Origin: Mayfieldus sp038317345
Lineage (GTDB): Bacteria > Actinomycetota > Thermoleophilia > Solirubrobacterales > 70-9
Direction of reading: 5' to 3'
DNA: 29,932 nt
Assembly: GCA_038317345.1 (NCBI GenBank)
Contig: JBBQBH010000035.1
Span: 1-29,932, forward strand
Shown here: in pieces, positions 20,746-28,587 of the stretch
How positions within the stretch are numbered: position 1 is the first letter of the stretch
Layout: the number at the start of each line of letters is the position of its first letter
Translations under genes and position numbers: made by a program
Notes under the pieces: model-generated
The model's database searches: none
What the model was told of the DNA's origin: nothing
Seen by the model: only the letters and a program-made list of their open reading frames with translations

Positions 20746-22647
20746 TCAGGCGGGCACCAGCGCTGGTCGGCGCCGTGACACACCGTCGGCTTCCGGATCG
20801 GAGACGACTATCACCCGGGTCGGGCGCTCGGCGAGCACGGTTTGAAGCGTTTCGTCATACAGCGGGTGGCCGTTGCGGAAGCGCAGCCCGATCACGATCG
20901 CGGCGGCATTGATCATTCTCGCCTCCTTGGCAATCGCGTAGCCCGCCTGGCCCGGGCGCACCCGCTCGACGTGGCCGCTGACCCGCAGTCCGCCGATCAG
21001 CTTCGCGCGCTCGATCTTGTTCCGCGCCTCGCTCTCCTCCTTCTCCATCGGCGCATCGAGCGGCATGTTTGTCGGCACGGTGATCATCGCGTGAATGTGG
21101 ACGCCGCGACGCCGCTTCGAGGCCAACTTGATTGCCGTCGCGACCATGAGGTCGGAGAACGGCTGGTTGTCGCGGAAGGCGACCAGGACGCTTCGGTACT
21201 CGATCTCCTCGACCCCAAGCGCCTCCGGCAGCACCACCTTCACGGTCTTGGTGATCGGCAGGTGCTGCGAACGCCGGTAGAGCAGATACACGACGATTCC
21301 CAACGCCATCCAGCCGCCGCCGATCGCCAACGTGCGCGGGTTGAGCGCCATCACCACGATCCAGGCGGAGAAGGTCCCTAGCCCACCGAGCACAGCCGTC
21401 AGGGGGATTTCGAAGCCAAAGACATGGAAATTGAGCGGCGGCTTCCAGGGGCGTTCGTGATCCGCCTTCTGCTTTCGCAGCCAGATCACGGACGCGTGGG
21501 CAACCGTGAACGAGAGCATGGCGCCGAACGAATACATCGTCGCCAGCAGGTCGGTCTGGCCCGGGATCAGGGTGATCGCCGCGACCGCGGAGAAGACCAG
21601 GATCGCGATGTAGGGGGTGCGATAACGGGGATGGACCTGGCGCAGCCGTTCCGGCAGCTGGCGGTGTTGGCCCATCGAGTAGGTGAGCCGGGAGACCCCG
21701 ATCAGCCCAGCGTTGGTGGCGATCAAGAGGATCACCGCAGCGAGAACACCGACGTAGTAGCGCATCACCTGGGTCAGGCCGTGACCAAGCCCGAGGTTCT
21801 CGACGATGCCGAGGATCGGGTCGCCGGCGAACTTGGAGCCGAGCGCGGTCGAGTACTCGCCACCGACGTGGTGAACCGGCATCGCGGACAGCGCCACGAC
21901 AGGGATCAGCAGATACAAGCCGAGCACCGCGAGGACGACCAGGCCGACGCCGTGCGGGATCGTCCGCGCCGCGTCCTTGGCCTCCTCGGCCATGTTCGAG
22001 ATTGTCTCGATCCCGGTGTAGGCGATCATCCCGACCGCGATCCCGAGCGCGAAGTCGCCCCAGCTCGGGGCCACGCCGAGGTGGACGTTGTCGACCAGGG
22101 TGCTGGGACTGAGCACCAGCACGATTCCGATCATGACCAGGACGACCTGGGTGCAGAGATCGGCCACCGCCAGCACGAGGTTGAAGCGCGCCGACTCCTT
22201 GGTGCCCCTGATGTTGAGCGCCGCCAGGGCGGCGATCAGCACCACGCCCCCGATCACGTCCCCCGGACCGTGGTGGAGCGGGTGCCAGAACACGGCCAGG
22301 TAGTGGGGCACGAAGTAGGCCGAGATCGCGACCGTGATCACGTAGTTGAGCATCTGGCCCCAGCCGGCGATGAAGCTGACCAGCTCGTTGAAGGCGTGGC
22401 GGGCGAAACTCGCGGAACCACCAGCCTCCGGGTACATCACGGTCGCCTCGGTGTAGGAGGCGGCGGTGAACATGAAGATCAGCCCCGCGATCACGAAGGC
22501 GACCGGGGTGAGCCCGAGCGCGAAGGCGGCGGTGACGCCGAGCGCGTAATAGATCGAGGAGCCGACGTTGCCGTATGCGGCCGAGAACAGGTCGCCGACC
22601 CCGTAAACCCGGCTGAGACTCTCGTCGCGTGGAATTCGTTGGGCCAT
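20746..22647 (-). CDS. APC-superfamily permease with C-terminal Usp domain (first paralogue)
   Basis: A 633-residue paralogue of the second permease, sharing the layout and motifs such as GGSASFARHAFNELVSFIAGW and VPHYL. Twelve membrane helices cover residues 12-445; GDLFSAAYGNVGSSIYYALGV is the unwound first helix of the APC fold and IAYTGIETISNMAEEAKDAA the helix 6-7 region. The C-terminal domain (EYRSVLVAFRDNQPFSD... to RPTRVIVVSDPE) is Usp-like but lacks the GxxG-9x-G(S/T) ATP loop. ATG 22647 follows TCGGAG at 4-5 bases. It starts a run of four same-strand genes ending with the two TrkA proteins. Confidence 0.91.
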   Translation of the reverse strand: MAQRIPRDESLSRVYGVGDLFSAAYGNVGSSIYYALGVTAAFALGLTPVAFVIAGLIFMFTAASYTEATVMYPEAGGSASFARHAFNELVSFIAGWGQMLNYVITVAISAYFVPHYLAVFWHPLHHGPGDVIGGVVLIAALAALNIRGTKESARFNLVLAVADLCTQVVLVMIGIVLVLSPSTLVDNVHLGVAPSWGDFALGIAVGMIAYTGIETISNMAEEAKDAARTIPHGVGLVVLAVLGLYLLIPVVALSAMPVHHVGGEYSTALGSKFAGDPILGIVENLGLGHGLTQVMRYYVGVLAAVILLIATNAGLIGVSRLTYSMGQHRQLPERLRQVHPRYRTPYIAILVFSAVAAITLIPGQTDLLATMYSFGAMLSFTVAHASVIWLRKQKADHERPWKPPLNFHVFGFEIPLTAVLGGLGTFSAWIVVMALNPRTLAIGGGWMALGIVVYLLYRRSQHLPITKTVKVVLPEALGVEEIEYRSVLVAFRDNQPFSDLMVATAIKLASKRRRGVHIHAMITVPTNMPLDAPMEKEESEARNKIERAKLIGGLRVSGHVERVRPGQAGYAIAKEARMINAAAIVIGLRFRNGHPLYDETLQTVLAERPTRVIVVSDPEADGVSRRRPALVPA

Positions 22648-22668
22648 CAGCTCCGACTATAGGGACGG

Positions 22669-23748
22669 TTACGGCGCGGCTCGGACGTGATCGCCGGTGA
22701 CTGCGCCAGGCGACGGACAACCGGCCAGTGCCAGGGCCAGCTCGAGCTCGTTGCGGAGGATCTGAAGCACCCGCAGCGCGCCCCGCTCGCCATCCGCGGC
22801 GAGGCCCCAGAGCGCCGGCCGGCCGACCATCACGGCGTCGGCGCCAAGCGCCAGGGCGACGAGCACGTCGGTGCCGCGACGCACGCCGCCGTCGACGAGA
22901 ACCAGGCCACGCCCCGAGACCGCATCGGCCACCTCGGGGAGCGCCTCGGCAGACGGCGCAACACCGTCGAGCTGGCGGCCGCCGTGGTTGGAGACGATCA
23001 CCCCAGCCGCGCCGTGCTCGAGCGCCAGCTCGGCGTCCTCGGCGGTCAGCACCCCCTTTACGAGGACGGGCAGGTCGCATCCCGAGACCAGCTGCTCGAG
23101 GTCTGCCCAGGTGATCGTCGGATCGAGAAGCGCAAACGCCTCTGCGACCCCGATCGGCTTGTCGGCTCCGAGCGCCGCCGCGACACTCGGCACCGTGACG
23201 CTTGCTGGGACGACGAACCCGGACCGAAGGTCGCGCTCGCGCCAGCCGAGGCGCGGCGCGTCGACGGTCAGCACGATCGCCTCATAGCCGAACTCGGCCG
23301 CCTCGTCGATCAGGGCCTGGGTGACGGCACGGTCGCGGAAGCAGTAGAGCTGGAACCAGCGATGCCCGCGCGGCGCCGCTTCGGCCACTTCACTCGGTCG
23401 CGCCGTGGCGATCGTCGACAGGCACATCAGGGCCCCCGCCTCGGCCGCCGCCCGCGCCATCCCGGGCTCGCCGTCCTCGTGCGCCATACGCTGGAAGGCG
23501 ACCGGCGCGACGACGATCGGCATCGATAGCTCGCTGCCCAGCAGCTCGGTGGCGGTGCTGACCTCGCCGACGTCGACCAGCATCCGCGGCCGCAACCGCC
23601 AGCGCCGCCAGGCATCTACGTTCTCGCGCAGTGTGAACTCGCCCCAAGCCCCACCCGAGAAGTAGCCGAGCGGGCCGGCGTCGAGCGCCTCCGATGCGAG
23701 GCGCTCGTAGTCGGCGACGTTTATCGGCCCCGTACCTGATTCGGCCAT
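22669..23748 (-). CDS. FMN-dependent 2-hydroxyacid oxidase/dehydrogenase
   Basis: A 359-residue (beta/alpha)8 flavoenzyme of the glycolate oxidase/lactate oxidase/lactate dehydrogenase family, which oxidises L-2-hydroxyacids to 2-keto acids. The active-site signature SNHGGRQLDG is intact at residues 253-262 (catalytic His255, substrate-binding Arg258). VAPVAFQRMAHEDGE, FQLYCFRD, LTVDAPRLGWRERD and the phosphate-binding VDGGVRRGTDVLVALALGAD also match. Which hydroxyacid is used cannot be said; lactate or glycolate are usual. It starts at ATG 23748 and ends 21 bases before the first permease gene, so it may be cotranscribed with the transport cluster. Confidence 0.93.
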   Translation of the reverse strand: MAESGTGPINVADYERLASEALDAGPLGYFSGGAWGEFTLRENVDAWRRWRLRPRMLVDVGEVSTATELLGSELSMPIVVAPVAFQRMAHEDGEPGMARAAAEAGALMCLSTIATARPSEVAEAAPRGHRWFQLYCFRDRAVTQALIDEAAEFGYEAIVLTVDAPRLGWRERDLRSGFVVPASVTVPSVAAALGADKPIGVAEAFALLDPTITWADLEQLVSGCDLPVLVKGVLTAEDAELALEHGAAGVIVSNHGGRQLDGVAPSAEALPEVADAVSGRGLVLVDGGVRRGTDVLVALALGADAVMVGRPALWGLAADGERGALRVLQILRNELELALALAGCPSPGAVTGDHVRAAP

Positions 23749-23784
23749 GCGGCCGAGCCTATCTAGTGCCCCGTCAACCGATGA

Positions 23785-23805
23785 GCGTCCCGCTCTGGCG
23801 GACGC
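23785..23805 (-). terminator. Hairpin just after hppA
   Basis: GCGTCC(c)GC and GCGGACGC form an 8-bp stem with one bulged C and loop TCTG, 4 bases after the hppA stop on the minus strand. There is no T tract, so it may be a weak terminator or an attenuating stem that reduces readthrough from hppA into the hydroxyacid oxidase gene. Confidence 0.35.
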
Positions 23806-23809
23806 AGCA

Positions 23810-25879
23810 CTAGGAGATATGGACGATCGGAATGATCAGGATGGCAACGATGTTGGCGACCTTGATCATCGGGTTGATCGCCGGCCCGGCGGTGTCCTTG
23901 TAGGGATCGCCGACGGTGTCGCCGGTTACCGACGCCGCATGCGCCTCGGTTCCCTTGCCGCCGTAGGCGCCGTCCTCGATCAGCTTCTTGGCGTTGTCCC
24001 AGGCGCCGCCGCCGGCGGTCATCGAGATCGCCATGAACAGCCCGACCACGATCACCCCGATCAGCAGGCCGCCGAGCGCCTGGGCGCTGAGTAGGCCGAC
24101 AACCAGCGTCACCACGATCGGGATCAGCGACGGAGCGATCATCTCGCGCTGCGCCGCGGCGGTGACGATGCTGACCGTGCGCCCGTACTCGGGCCGCTGC
24201 GTGCCCTCCATGATTCCCGGGTTCTCGCGGAACTGGCGCCGCACCTCCTCGACCACCTGGCCGCCGGCACGGCCCACCGCCTCGATCGCCAGGGCGGCGA
24301 ACAGGTAGACCATCATGCCGCCGACGATCAGGCCGATCAGCACGTCGGGCTGGGTGAGGTTGAAGTTGATCACCTTGTTCACGCCTGCCTCCGCCTGGAG
24401 TTCCTGCTGGAAGGCGTTGAACAGCACGAGTGCCGCCAGCGCCGCGGAGCCGATCGCGTATCCCTTGGTGACCGCCTTGGTGGTGTTGCCGACCGCGTCG
24501 AGCGGATCGGTGACATTGCGAACCTCCTCCGGGAGTTTGGCCATCTCGGCGATTCCGCCGGCGTTGTCGGTGATCGGCCCAAATGCGTCCAGCGCCACGA
24601 TCAGCCCGCACAGCGAGAGCTGCGCCATCACCGCGACGCCGATCCCGTAGATCCCGGCCAGTTGGTTGGCGCCGAGGATCGCCAGCGCGATCACGATCGC
24701 CGGTGCGGCGGTCGACTGAAGTCCCTGCGCGAGCCCCTGGATGATGTTGGTGGCGTGGCCGGTCTGCGAAGCGCGGCTGATCGTCCGAACGGGCCGGAAG
24801 CGGGTCGAGGTGTAGTAGTCGGTGATCACGAACAGGAACGCGGTCACACCGAGTCCGATCAGCGCGCACAGGTAGAGATCGCCAACCCCGGGCGCATTCG
24901 CGGTCAGGTCGGTGCTCTTCAGGTTCAGCCCGTCCATGAGCCACTTGGTCACCGGATAAAAGGCCGCGGCCGAGATAAGGGCCGAGACGATCAGGCCCTG
25001 GTAGAGAGCCCCCTCGACCCGGTCCGTTTTGGTGCGCACCGAGAGCGCGCCGACGATCGAGGCGATGATCGCAACGCCGCCGATCACCAGAGGGTAGATC
25101 GCCACCTGCGCCTGCTCGGTGAAGGTCAGAACCCCGAGCAGCATCACCGCGACGGCGGTGACCGCGTAGGTCTCGAACAGGTCGGCCGCCATCCCGGCGC
25201 AGTCGCCGACGTTGTCGCCCACGTTGTCAGCGATCACTGCCGGGTTGCGGGGATCGTCCTCGGGGATCCCGGCCTCCACCTTGCCGACCAGGTCGGCGCC
25301 GACATCGGCGGCTTTGGTGAAGATGCCGCCGCCGAGACGCGCGAAGACGGAGATCAGCGAGCCACCGAAGCCGAGGCCGATCAGAGCGTCAACGGCGCTC
25401 TTGTCGCTGGACCCGGTGGCGACGAGGATCCCGTAATAGCCGGCGACCCCGAGAAGGGCGAGGCCGACGACGAGAAGCCCGGTCACCGAGCCGCCCTTGA
25501 AGGCGGCGTCGAGCGCCGGGGGGACGCCGCCGCGCGCAGCCTCCGCGACCCGGGCATTTGCCCGGACCGAGAGGTTCATGCCGATGAAGCCGGCGGCTCC
25601 GGAAAGAGTCGCCCCGATCACGAAGCCGATCGCCGTCTGGTAGTTCTGGAGAGGGATCAGGGCGACTGCGATCACGACCGCGACTACGGCGATGATCGTG
25701 TACTGTCGGGTCAGGTAGGCCTTGGCGCCTTCCTGCACGGCGGCCGAAATCTCCTGCATCTGCTCGTTGCCCGGCGAGAGCTTGAGCAGTCGCCGCGTGA
25801 TCAAGGCGCCGTAAGCGACAGCGGCGGCCGCGCAGGCGAGGGCCACGACTGGCCCATACGACGTCAAAAAGTCGGTCAA
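23810..25879 (-). CDS. hppA: Membrane-bound H+-translocating pyrophosphatase, K+-independent type
   Basis: A 689-residue, 16-helix enzyme that couples hydrolysis of pyrophosphate to proton export. The pyrophosphate-binding motifs are all present: DVGADLVGKVE (192-202), DNVGDNVGDCAGMAADLFE (218-236), DNAGGIAEM (438-446) and a C-terminal DTVGDPYKDTAGPAINP. The determinant of potassium use is lysine, in GNTTK at Lys468 with Thr471, instead of the alanine/glycine pair of K+-dependent enzymes, so a K+-independent H+ pump is expected. The start is TTG 25879 with GGAGGAG 6 bases upstream. It probably recycles biosynthetic PPi into proton motive force that could power the downstream transporters. Confidence 0.96.
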   Translation of the reverse strand: MTDFLTSYGPVVALACAAAAVAYGALITRRLLKLSPGNEQMQEISAAVQEGAKAYLTRQYTIIAVVAVVIAVALIPLQNYQTAIGFVIGATLSGAAGFIGMNLSVRANARVAEAARGGVPPALDAAFKGGSVTGLLVVGLALLGVAGYYGILVATGSSDKSAVDALIGLGFGGSLISVFARLGGGIFTKAADVGADLVGKVEAGIPEDDPRNPAVIADNVGDNVGDCAGMAADLFETYAVTAVAVMLLGVLTFTEQAQVAIYPLVIGGVAIIASIVGALSVRTKTDRVEGALYQGLIVSALISAAAFYPVTKWLMDGLNLKSTDLTANAPGVGDLYLCALIGLGVTAFLFVITDYYTSTRFRPVRTISRASQTGHATNIIQGLAQGLQSTAAPAIVIALAILGANQLAGIYGIGVAVMAQLSLCGLIVALDAFGPITDNAGGIAEMAKLPEEVRNVTDPLDAVGNTTKAVTKGYAIGSAALAALVLFNAFQQELQAEAGVNKVINFNLTQPDVLIGLIVGGMMVYLFAALAIEAVGRAGGQVVEEVRRQFRENPGIMEGTQRPEYGRTVSIVTAAAQREMIAPSLIPIVVTLVVGLLSAQALGGLLIGVIVVGLFMAISMTAGGGAWDNAKKLIEDGAYGGKGTEAHAASVTGDTVGDPYKDTAGPAINPMIKVANIVAILIIPIVHIS

Positions 25880-25977
25880 AGGTTGCTCCTCCAGGGTTCG
25901 GGCGGCCGGACTTCGAACCCAGCCGTAGCGGCGCGGAAGTCTATCTACGAGCAGCGCAGCCGCGTCAGCTTGATGGC

Positions 25978-26487
25978 CTACTTCGAGCCCGGAGGAGTCC
26001 AGATACGCGGCGCCGGCTCACTTGAAGTGCGCGGCGCCTCCTCAGCTTCGCTTCCGGGGGCGCCGCGGGGGTGCCCACCTTGCTCAGCCCCAGGTTGATC
26101 GCCCTCGGCTCCCGGCTTGCCACCCCCGCCCCCCTCGACGGCGGCGGCGTACAGCATCTGAAGCTCCGAGAGCGCGTTTCGGATCTGCGTCGCGGCTTCG
26201 TCGGGCAGCAGGTCGACCCAGGCCTTAACGGCGTCGATCCCGATCCGAGCCTGGTCGAGGTCGCGCTCGTCCTCCTTGGCGATCCGGCGTGCGGTCAGGT
26301 TGAGCACGCTGACCACGCTCTCGACCATCAGATCCTGAACGCGCAGGTTGCGGATCTGCTCCTCGATCCGTGCCCGGACCTCTTCCTCCGTTTGCGGCAC
26401 GTCCTCAGCTCCGCTTCCGGGCGTGCCGGGGTCGGCTTCTCCTTGCTCAGCCCCAGACTGCTCCGGCTTTTGTTCTTCGTCGTTCAC
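25978..26487 (-). CDS. DUF1844-family protein
   Basis: A 169-residue soluble protein. The N-terminal 40 residues (NDEEQKPEQSGAEQGEADPG...) are acidic and disordered. The middle, about residues 40-110, is the conserved helical DUF1844 core (IRNLRVQDLMVESVVSVLNLTARRI, then EAATQIRNALSELQMLYAA). The C-terminus is a Gly/Pro/Glu-rich tail. The start is GTG 26487, overlapping the stop of the ligase gene in GTGA; the longer in-frame extension to 26655 would only retranslate the ligase region. The family has no known function but is often found in actinobacterial housekeeping neighbourhoods. It lies 98 bases upstream of hppA. Confidence 0.86.
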   Translation of the reverse strand: MNDEEQKPEQSGAEQGEADPGTPGSGAEDVPQTEEEVRARIEEQIRNLRVQDLMVESVVSVLNLTARRIAKEDERDLDQARIGIDAVKAWVDLLPDEAATQIRNALSELQMLYAAAVEGGGGGKPGAEGDQPGAEQGGHPRGAPGSEAEEAPRTSSEPAPRIWTPPGSK

Positions 26488-27650
26488 CCGACCAGCTCCT
26501 CGACTCCGTAGGTCCGCTTGGTCTCCGCCACGGCATCCTTGTATATCTCTTCCATGGGCTGCCCGTCCCGCAGGGCCCGCCGGGAGCGCTGGGCGCCGTT
26601 TGCCTCCGGCAGCGCCACCTCCACCCCGAGCCGCTCCCGGGCCGGGGCCGTCCACTCGACTATCTGCTCGAGCACTCGCTTCGCCTCCACCTCGGCGCCG
26701 CCCCGAAAGTCGATCATCTTGCCGTCCATCCCATATCGGATCGCGCGCCAGAGGTTCTCCTCGATCTCACGGTCGCGCAGCGGACTCCCGGCCCCGTCGT
26801 AGCCATGGCGGTCGTAGTCGAGCGCCGTCTGGGCAGTGCACGCTGCGATCAGAGTCAACAGCGCTGAGGACTCGTCGCCGCGCGTCTGGGCGTCACAGAT
26901 GCGCACCTCGACCGTGCCGAAGCGGTGATGGGGCCTGACGCTCCACCAAAGCTGTGTCGACTCGACGATCGAGTTCATGCGCACCAGCGTCTGCACGAAC
27001 TCGGCGTACTCGGCCCAAGTGCCGAACGTCGACGGAATCCCACAGCGGGGGAAGACCCGCGTGAAGATCTCGGTGCGTATCGAGTGCAGGCCGGTGTCCT
27101 GGCGATCGAGGAACGGGGAGTTGGCCGACACCGCGAGCAACAGAGGCAGCAGCTCGCGCAGCCAGTCGCAGACGGCGATCGCGCGGTCCGCCCCATTGAT
27201 GCCGATGTGCAGGTGGAGACTCCAGGTGTTGTTGCGCTGCGCAACCCACTGGAGGTCTCCCTTGAGGCGGCGATAGTGCTGGGTATCGATGATTCGCTGG
27301 TCTCGATAGTCGGCCCAGGGGTGGGTGCCGGTGGCGGCCAGCGCCAGGCCCATCTCCTCGGCGAGCGCGAACAGGGCTACTCGACACTTCGTCTGGCGCT
27401 CGATCGCCTCGGCAAAGGTCGCGCCGCGACCCGACCGAATCTCGATCTCGGTGTCGATCAGCTCCCCGGCTGCGGACTCGGCGAGCAGCTCATCGGCCTG
27501 GCAGCGTTCGTAGAGGTCCTCGAAGCGGTGTTCGAGCTCGAGGCTCGCGGGGTCGACGATCGCGAATTCCTCTTCGATCCCGATCGTGAAGTCGGTCGAG
27601 GCCTCAAAGACCTCGCGGACCTGGTTCAGATCGAGGCCGGAGGACGTCAC
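26484..27650 (-). CDS. YbdK-type carboxylate-amine ligase (GCS2 family)
   Basis: A 388-residue ATP-grasp-like enzyme of the glutamate-cysteine ligase 2 family. The N-terminal FTIGIEEEFAIVD (residues 21-33) is the ATP/Mg site, followed by ELIDTEIEIRSG, HPWADYRDQRIIDTQHYRRL, NNTWSLHLHIGINGADRAI and TVEVRICDAQT, all typical landmarks. The family forms gamma-glutamyl-type amide bonds. E. coli YbdK is a weak glutamate-cysteine ligase, and actinobacteria normally use mycothiol, so a glutathione role is uncertain. The start is GTG 27650, 20 bases after rex, and the 3' end overlaps the DUF1844 gene by 4 bases. Neighbouring rex and glutaredoxin-like genes suggest a redox or thiol link. Confidence 0.9.
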   Translation of the reverse strand: MTSSGLDLNQVREVFEASTDFTIGIEEEFAIVDPASLELEHRFEDLYERCQADELLAESAAGELIDTEIEIRSGRGATFAEAIERQTKCRVALFALAEEMGLALAATGTHPWADYRDQRIIDTQHYRRLKGDLQWVAQRNNTWSLHLHIGINGADRAIAVCDWLRELLPLLLAVSANSPFLDRQDTGLHSIRTEIFTRVFPRCGIPSTFGTWAEYAEFVQTLVRMNSIVESTQLWWSVRPHHRFGTVEVRICDAQTRGDESSALLTLIAACTAQTALDYDRHGYDGAGSPLRDREIEENLWRAIRYGMDGKMIDFRGGAEVEAKRVLEQIVEWTAPARERLGVEVALPEANGAQRSRRALRDGQPMEEIYKDAVAETKRTYGVEELVG

Positions 27651-27670
27651 CTTGTTCGCGCCTCGAGCCG

Positions 27671-28342
27671 CTAGGCGAGATAGAAGTACAGCGCGTAGAG
27701 CAGGTCTACCGCGGGAGAGGACGTGTGGACGGTCACCTCGGGCGGCACCTGAAGCAGCTGCTCGGAGTAGTTGAAGATGATCTTCACTCCCGCATCCACC
27801 AACCTGTCGGCAACGTCCTGAGCCGCGGACGCCGGCACCGCGAGGACGCCGACGACGATCTCCTCGTCGCCGACGACCTGGTCGATCTGGGAGAAGTCAC
27901 GCACTTGGAGGTCGCCGACCTGCATCCCGATCACGCTCTGGTCGACGTCGAATACCGCGACGATCTGGAACCCATGATCGGCGAAGATGTCGGAGCTGGC
28001 GATCGCCTGGCCGAGCTTTCCGGCGCCGAACAGGGCGATGTTGTGCTGGCCGGAGGTGCGCAGGATCTTGCGGATCTCTGCGACCAGCGACTCGACGTTG
28101 TAGCCGACGCCGCGCTTGCCGAACTTGCCAAACCCGGAGAGGTCGCGCCGGATCTGGGTCGGGTTGATGTGGGTGTAGTCGGAGAGCTCCTGCGACGAGA
28201 TCGTCTCGCGCCCCATCTTGCGCGCCTGGGTGAGGACTTGAAGGTAACGGGAGAGGCGCGCCGCAACTCCGAGCGAGAGTCGCTCGCCGTCGGCGAGCCC
28301 CGAGCCGTTGTCGCCGCGCTCCACGGTTCCCTGCTCGATCAT
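27671..28342 (-). CDS. rex: Redox-sensing transcriptional repressor Rex
   Basis: A 223-residue repressor that senses the NADH/NAD+ ratio. Residues 25-85 form the winged helix (ISSQELSDYTHINPTQIRRDL, then FGKFGKRGVGY). The Rossmann domain carries ALFGAGKLGQAI at residues 103-114 and VAVFDVDQSVIGMQ, and the swapped C-terminal helix is present. ATG 28342 overlaps the stop of the glutaredoxin-like gene in ATGA and gives standard Rex length; the longer frame to 28651 only repeats the upstream gene. In actinobacteria Rex controls respiratory and fermentative genes. Its targets could include the hydroxyacid oxidase or flavoprotein in this window, though no Rex operator could be pointed out. Confidence 0.95.
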   Translation of the reverse strand: MIEQGTVERGDNGSGLADGERLSLGVAARLSRYLQVLTQARKMGRETISSQELSDYTHINPTQIRRDLSGFGKFGKRGVGYNVESLVAEIRKILRTSGQHNIALFGAGKLGQAIASSDIFADHGFQIVAVFDVDQSVIGMQVGDLQVRDFSQIDQVVGDEEIVVGVLAVPASAAQDVADRLVDAGVKIIFNYSEQLLQVPPEVTVHTSSPAVDLLYALYFYLA

Positions 28343-28587
28343 GCGGGTACGGTATCGAGCCTCGACCGCAGGGCGTCCAGGTCCAGGATCAGCTCCGAGA
28401 CGATCTCCCCCTCGACGGTCACCACCGGGATCCTTTCCAGGTAGCGCGAGAGCAGCTCGTCGTCGCTGTCGATATCGATCTCCTGCAGCTCGAATCGCAG
28501 GCCCTGATCGCGGATCGCGAGGATCGCGGCTCGGGCCTCGTCGCAGAGGTGGCAGTCGGGGCGGGAGTAAAGGATCACCGTGGTCAT
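28339..28587 (-). CDS. Glutaredoxin-like (DUF836-type) thioredoxin-fold protein
   Basis: An 82-residue thioredoxin-fold protein. MTTVILYSRPDCHLCDEARAAI carries the CHLC redox motif (Cys12 and Cys15), followed by LQEIDIDSDDELLSRYLERIPVV, whose cis-proline loop (RIPVV) completes the active site, and VEGEIVSELILDLDAL. It probably acts as a thiol-disulphide exchange protein or mycoredoxin-like partner, which is inference. ATG 28587 overlaps the tsaD stop in ATGA, and the stop overlaps the rex start in ATGA, so three genes are translationally linked. The 7-bp tandem repeat lies just upstream of its start, within the end of tsaD. Confidence 0.9.
   Translation of the reverse strand: MTTVILYSRPDCHLCDEARAAILAIRDQGLRFELQEIDIDSDDELLSRYLERIPVVTVEGEIVSELILDLDALRSRLDTVPA

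Noticed and set aside
20855..23080. 741-codon open frame on the minus strand
   Set aside because: Out-of-frame shadow of the first permease and the hydroxyacid oxidase; its Arg/Pro/Gly-rich translation is an artefact of GC content.
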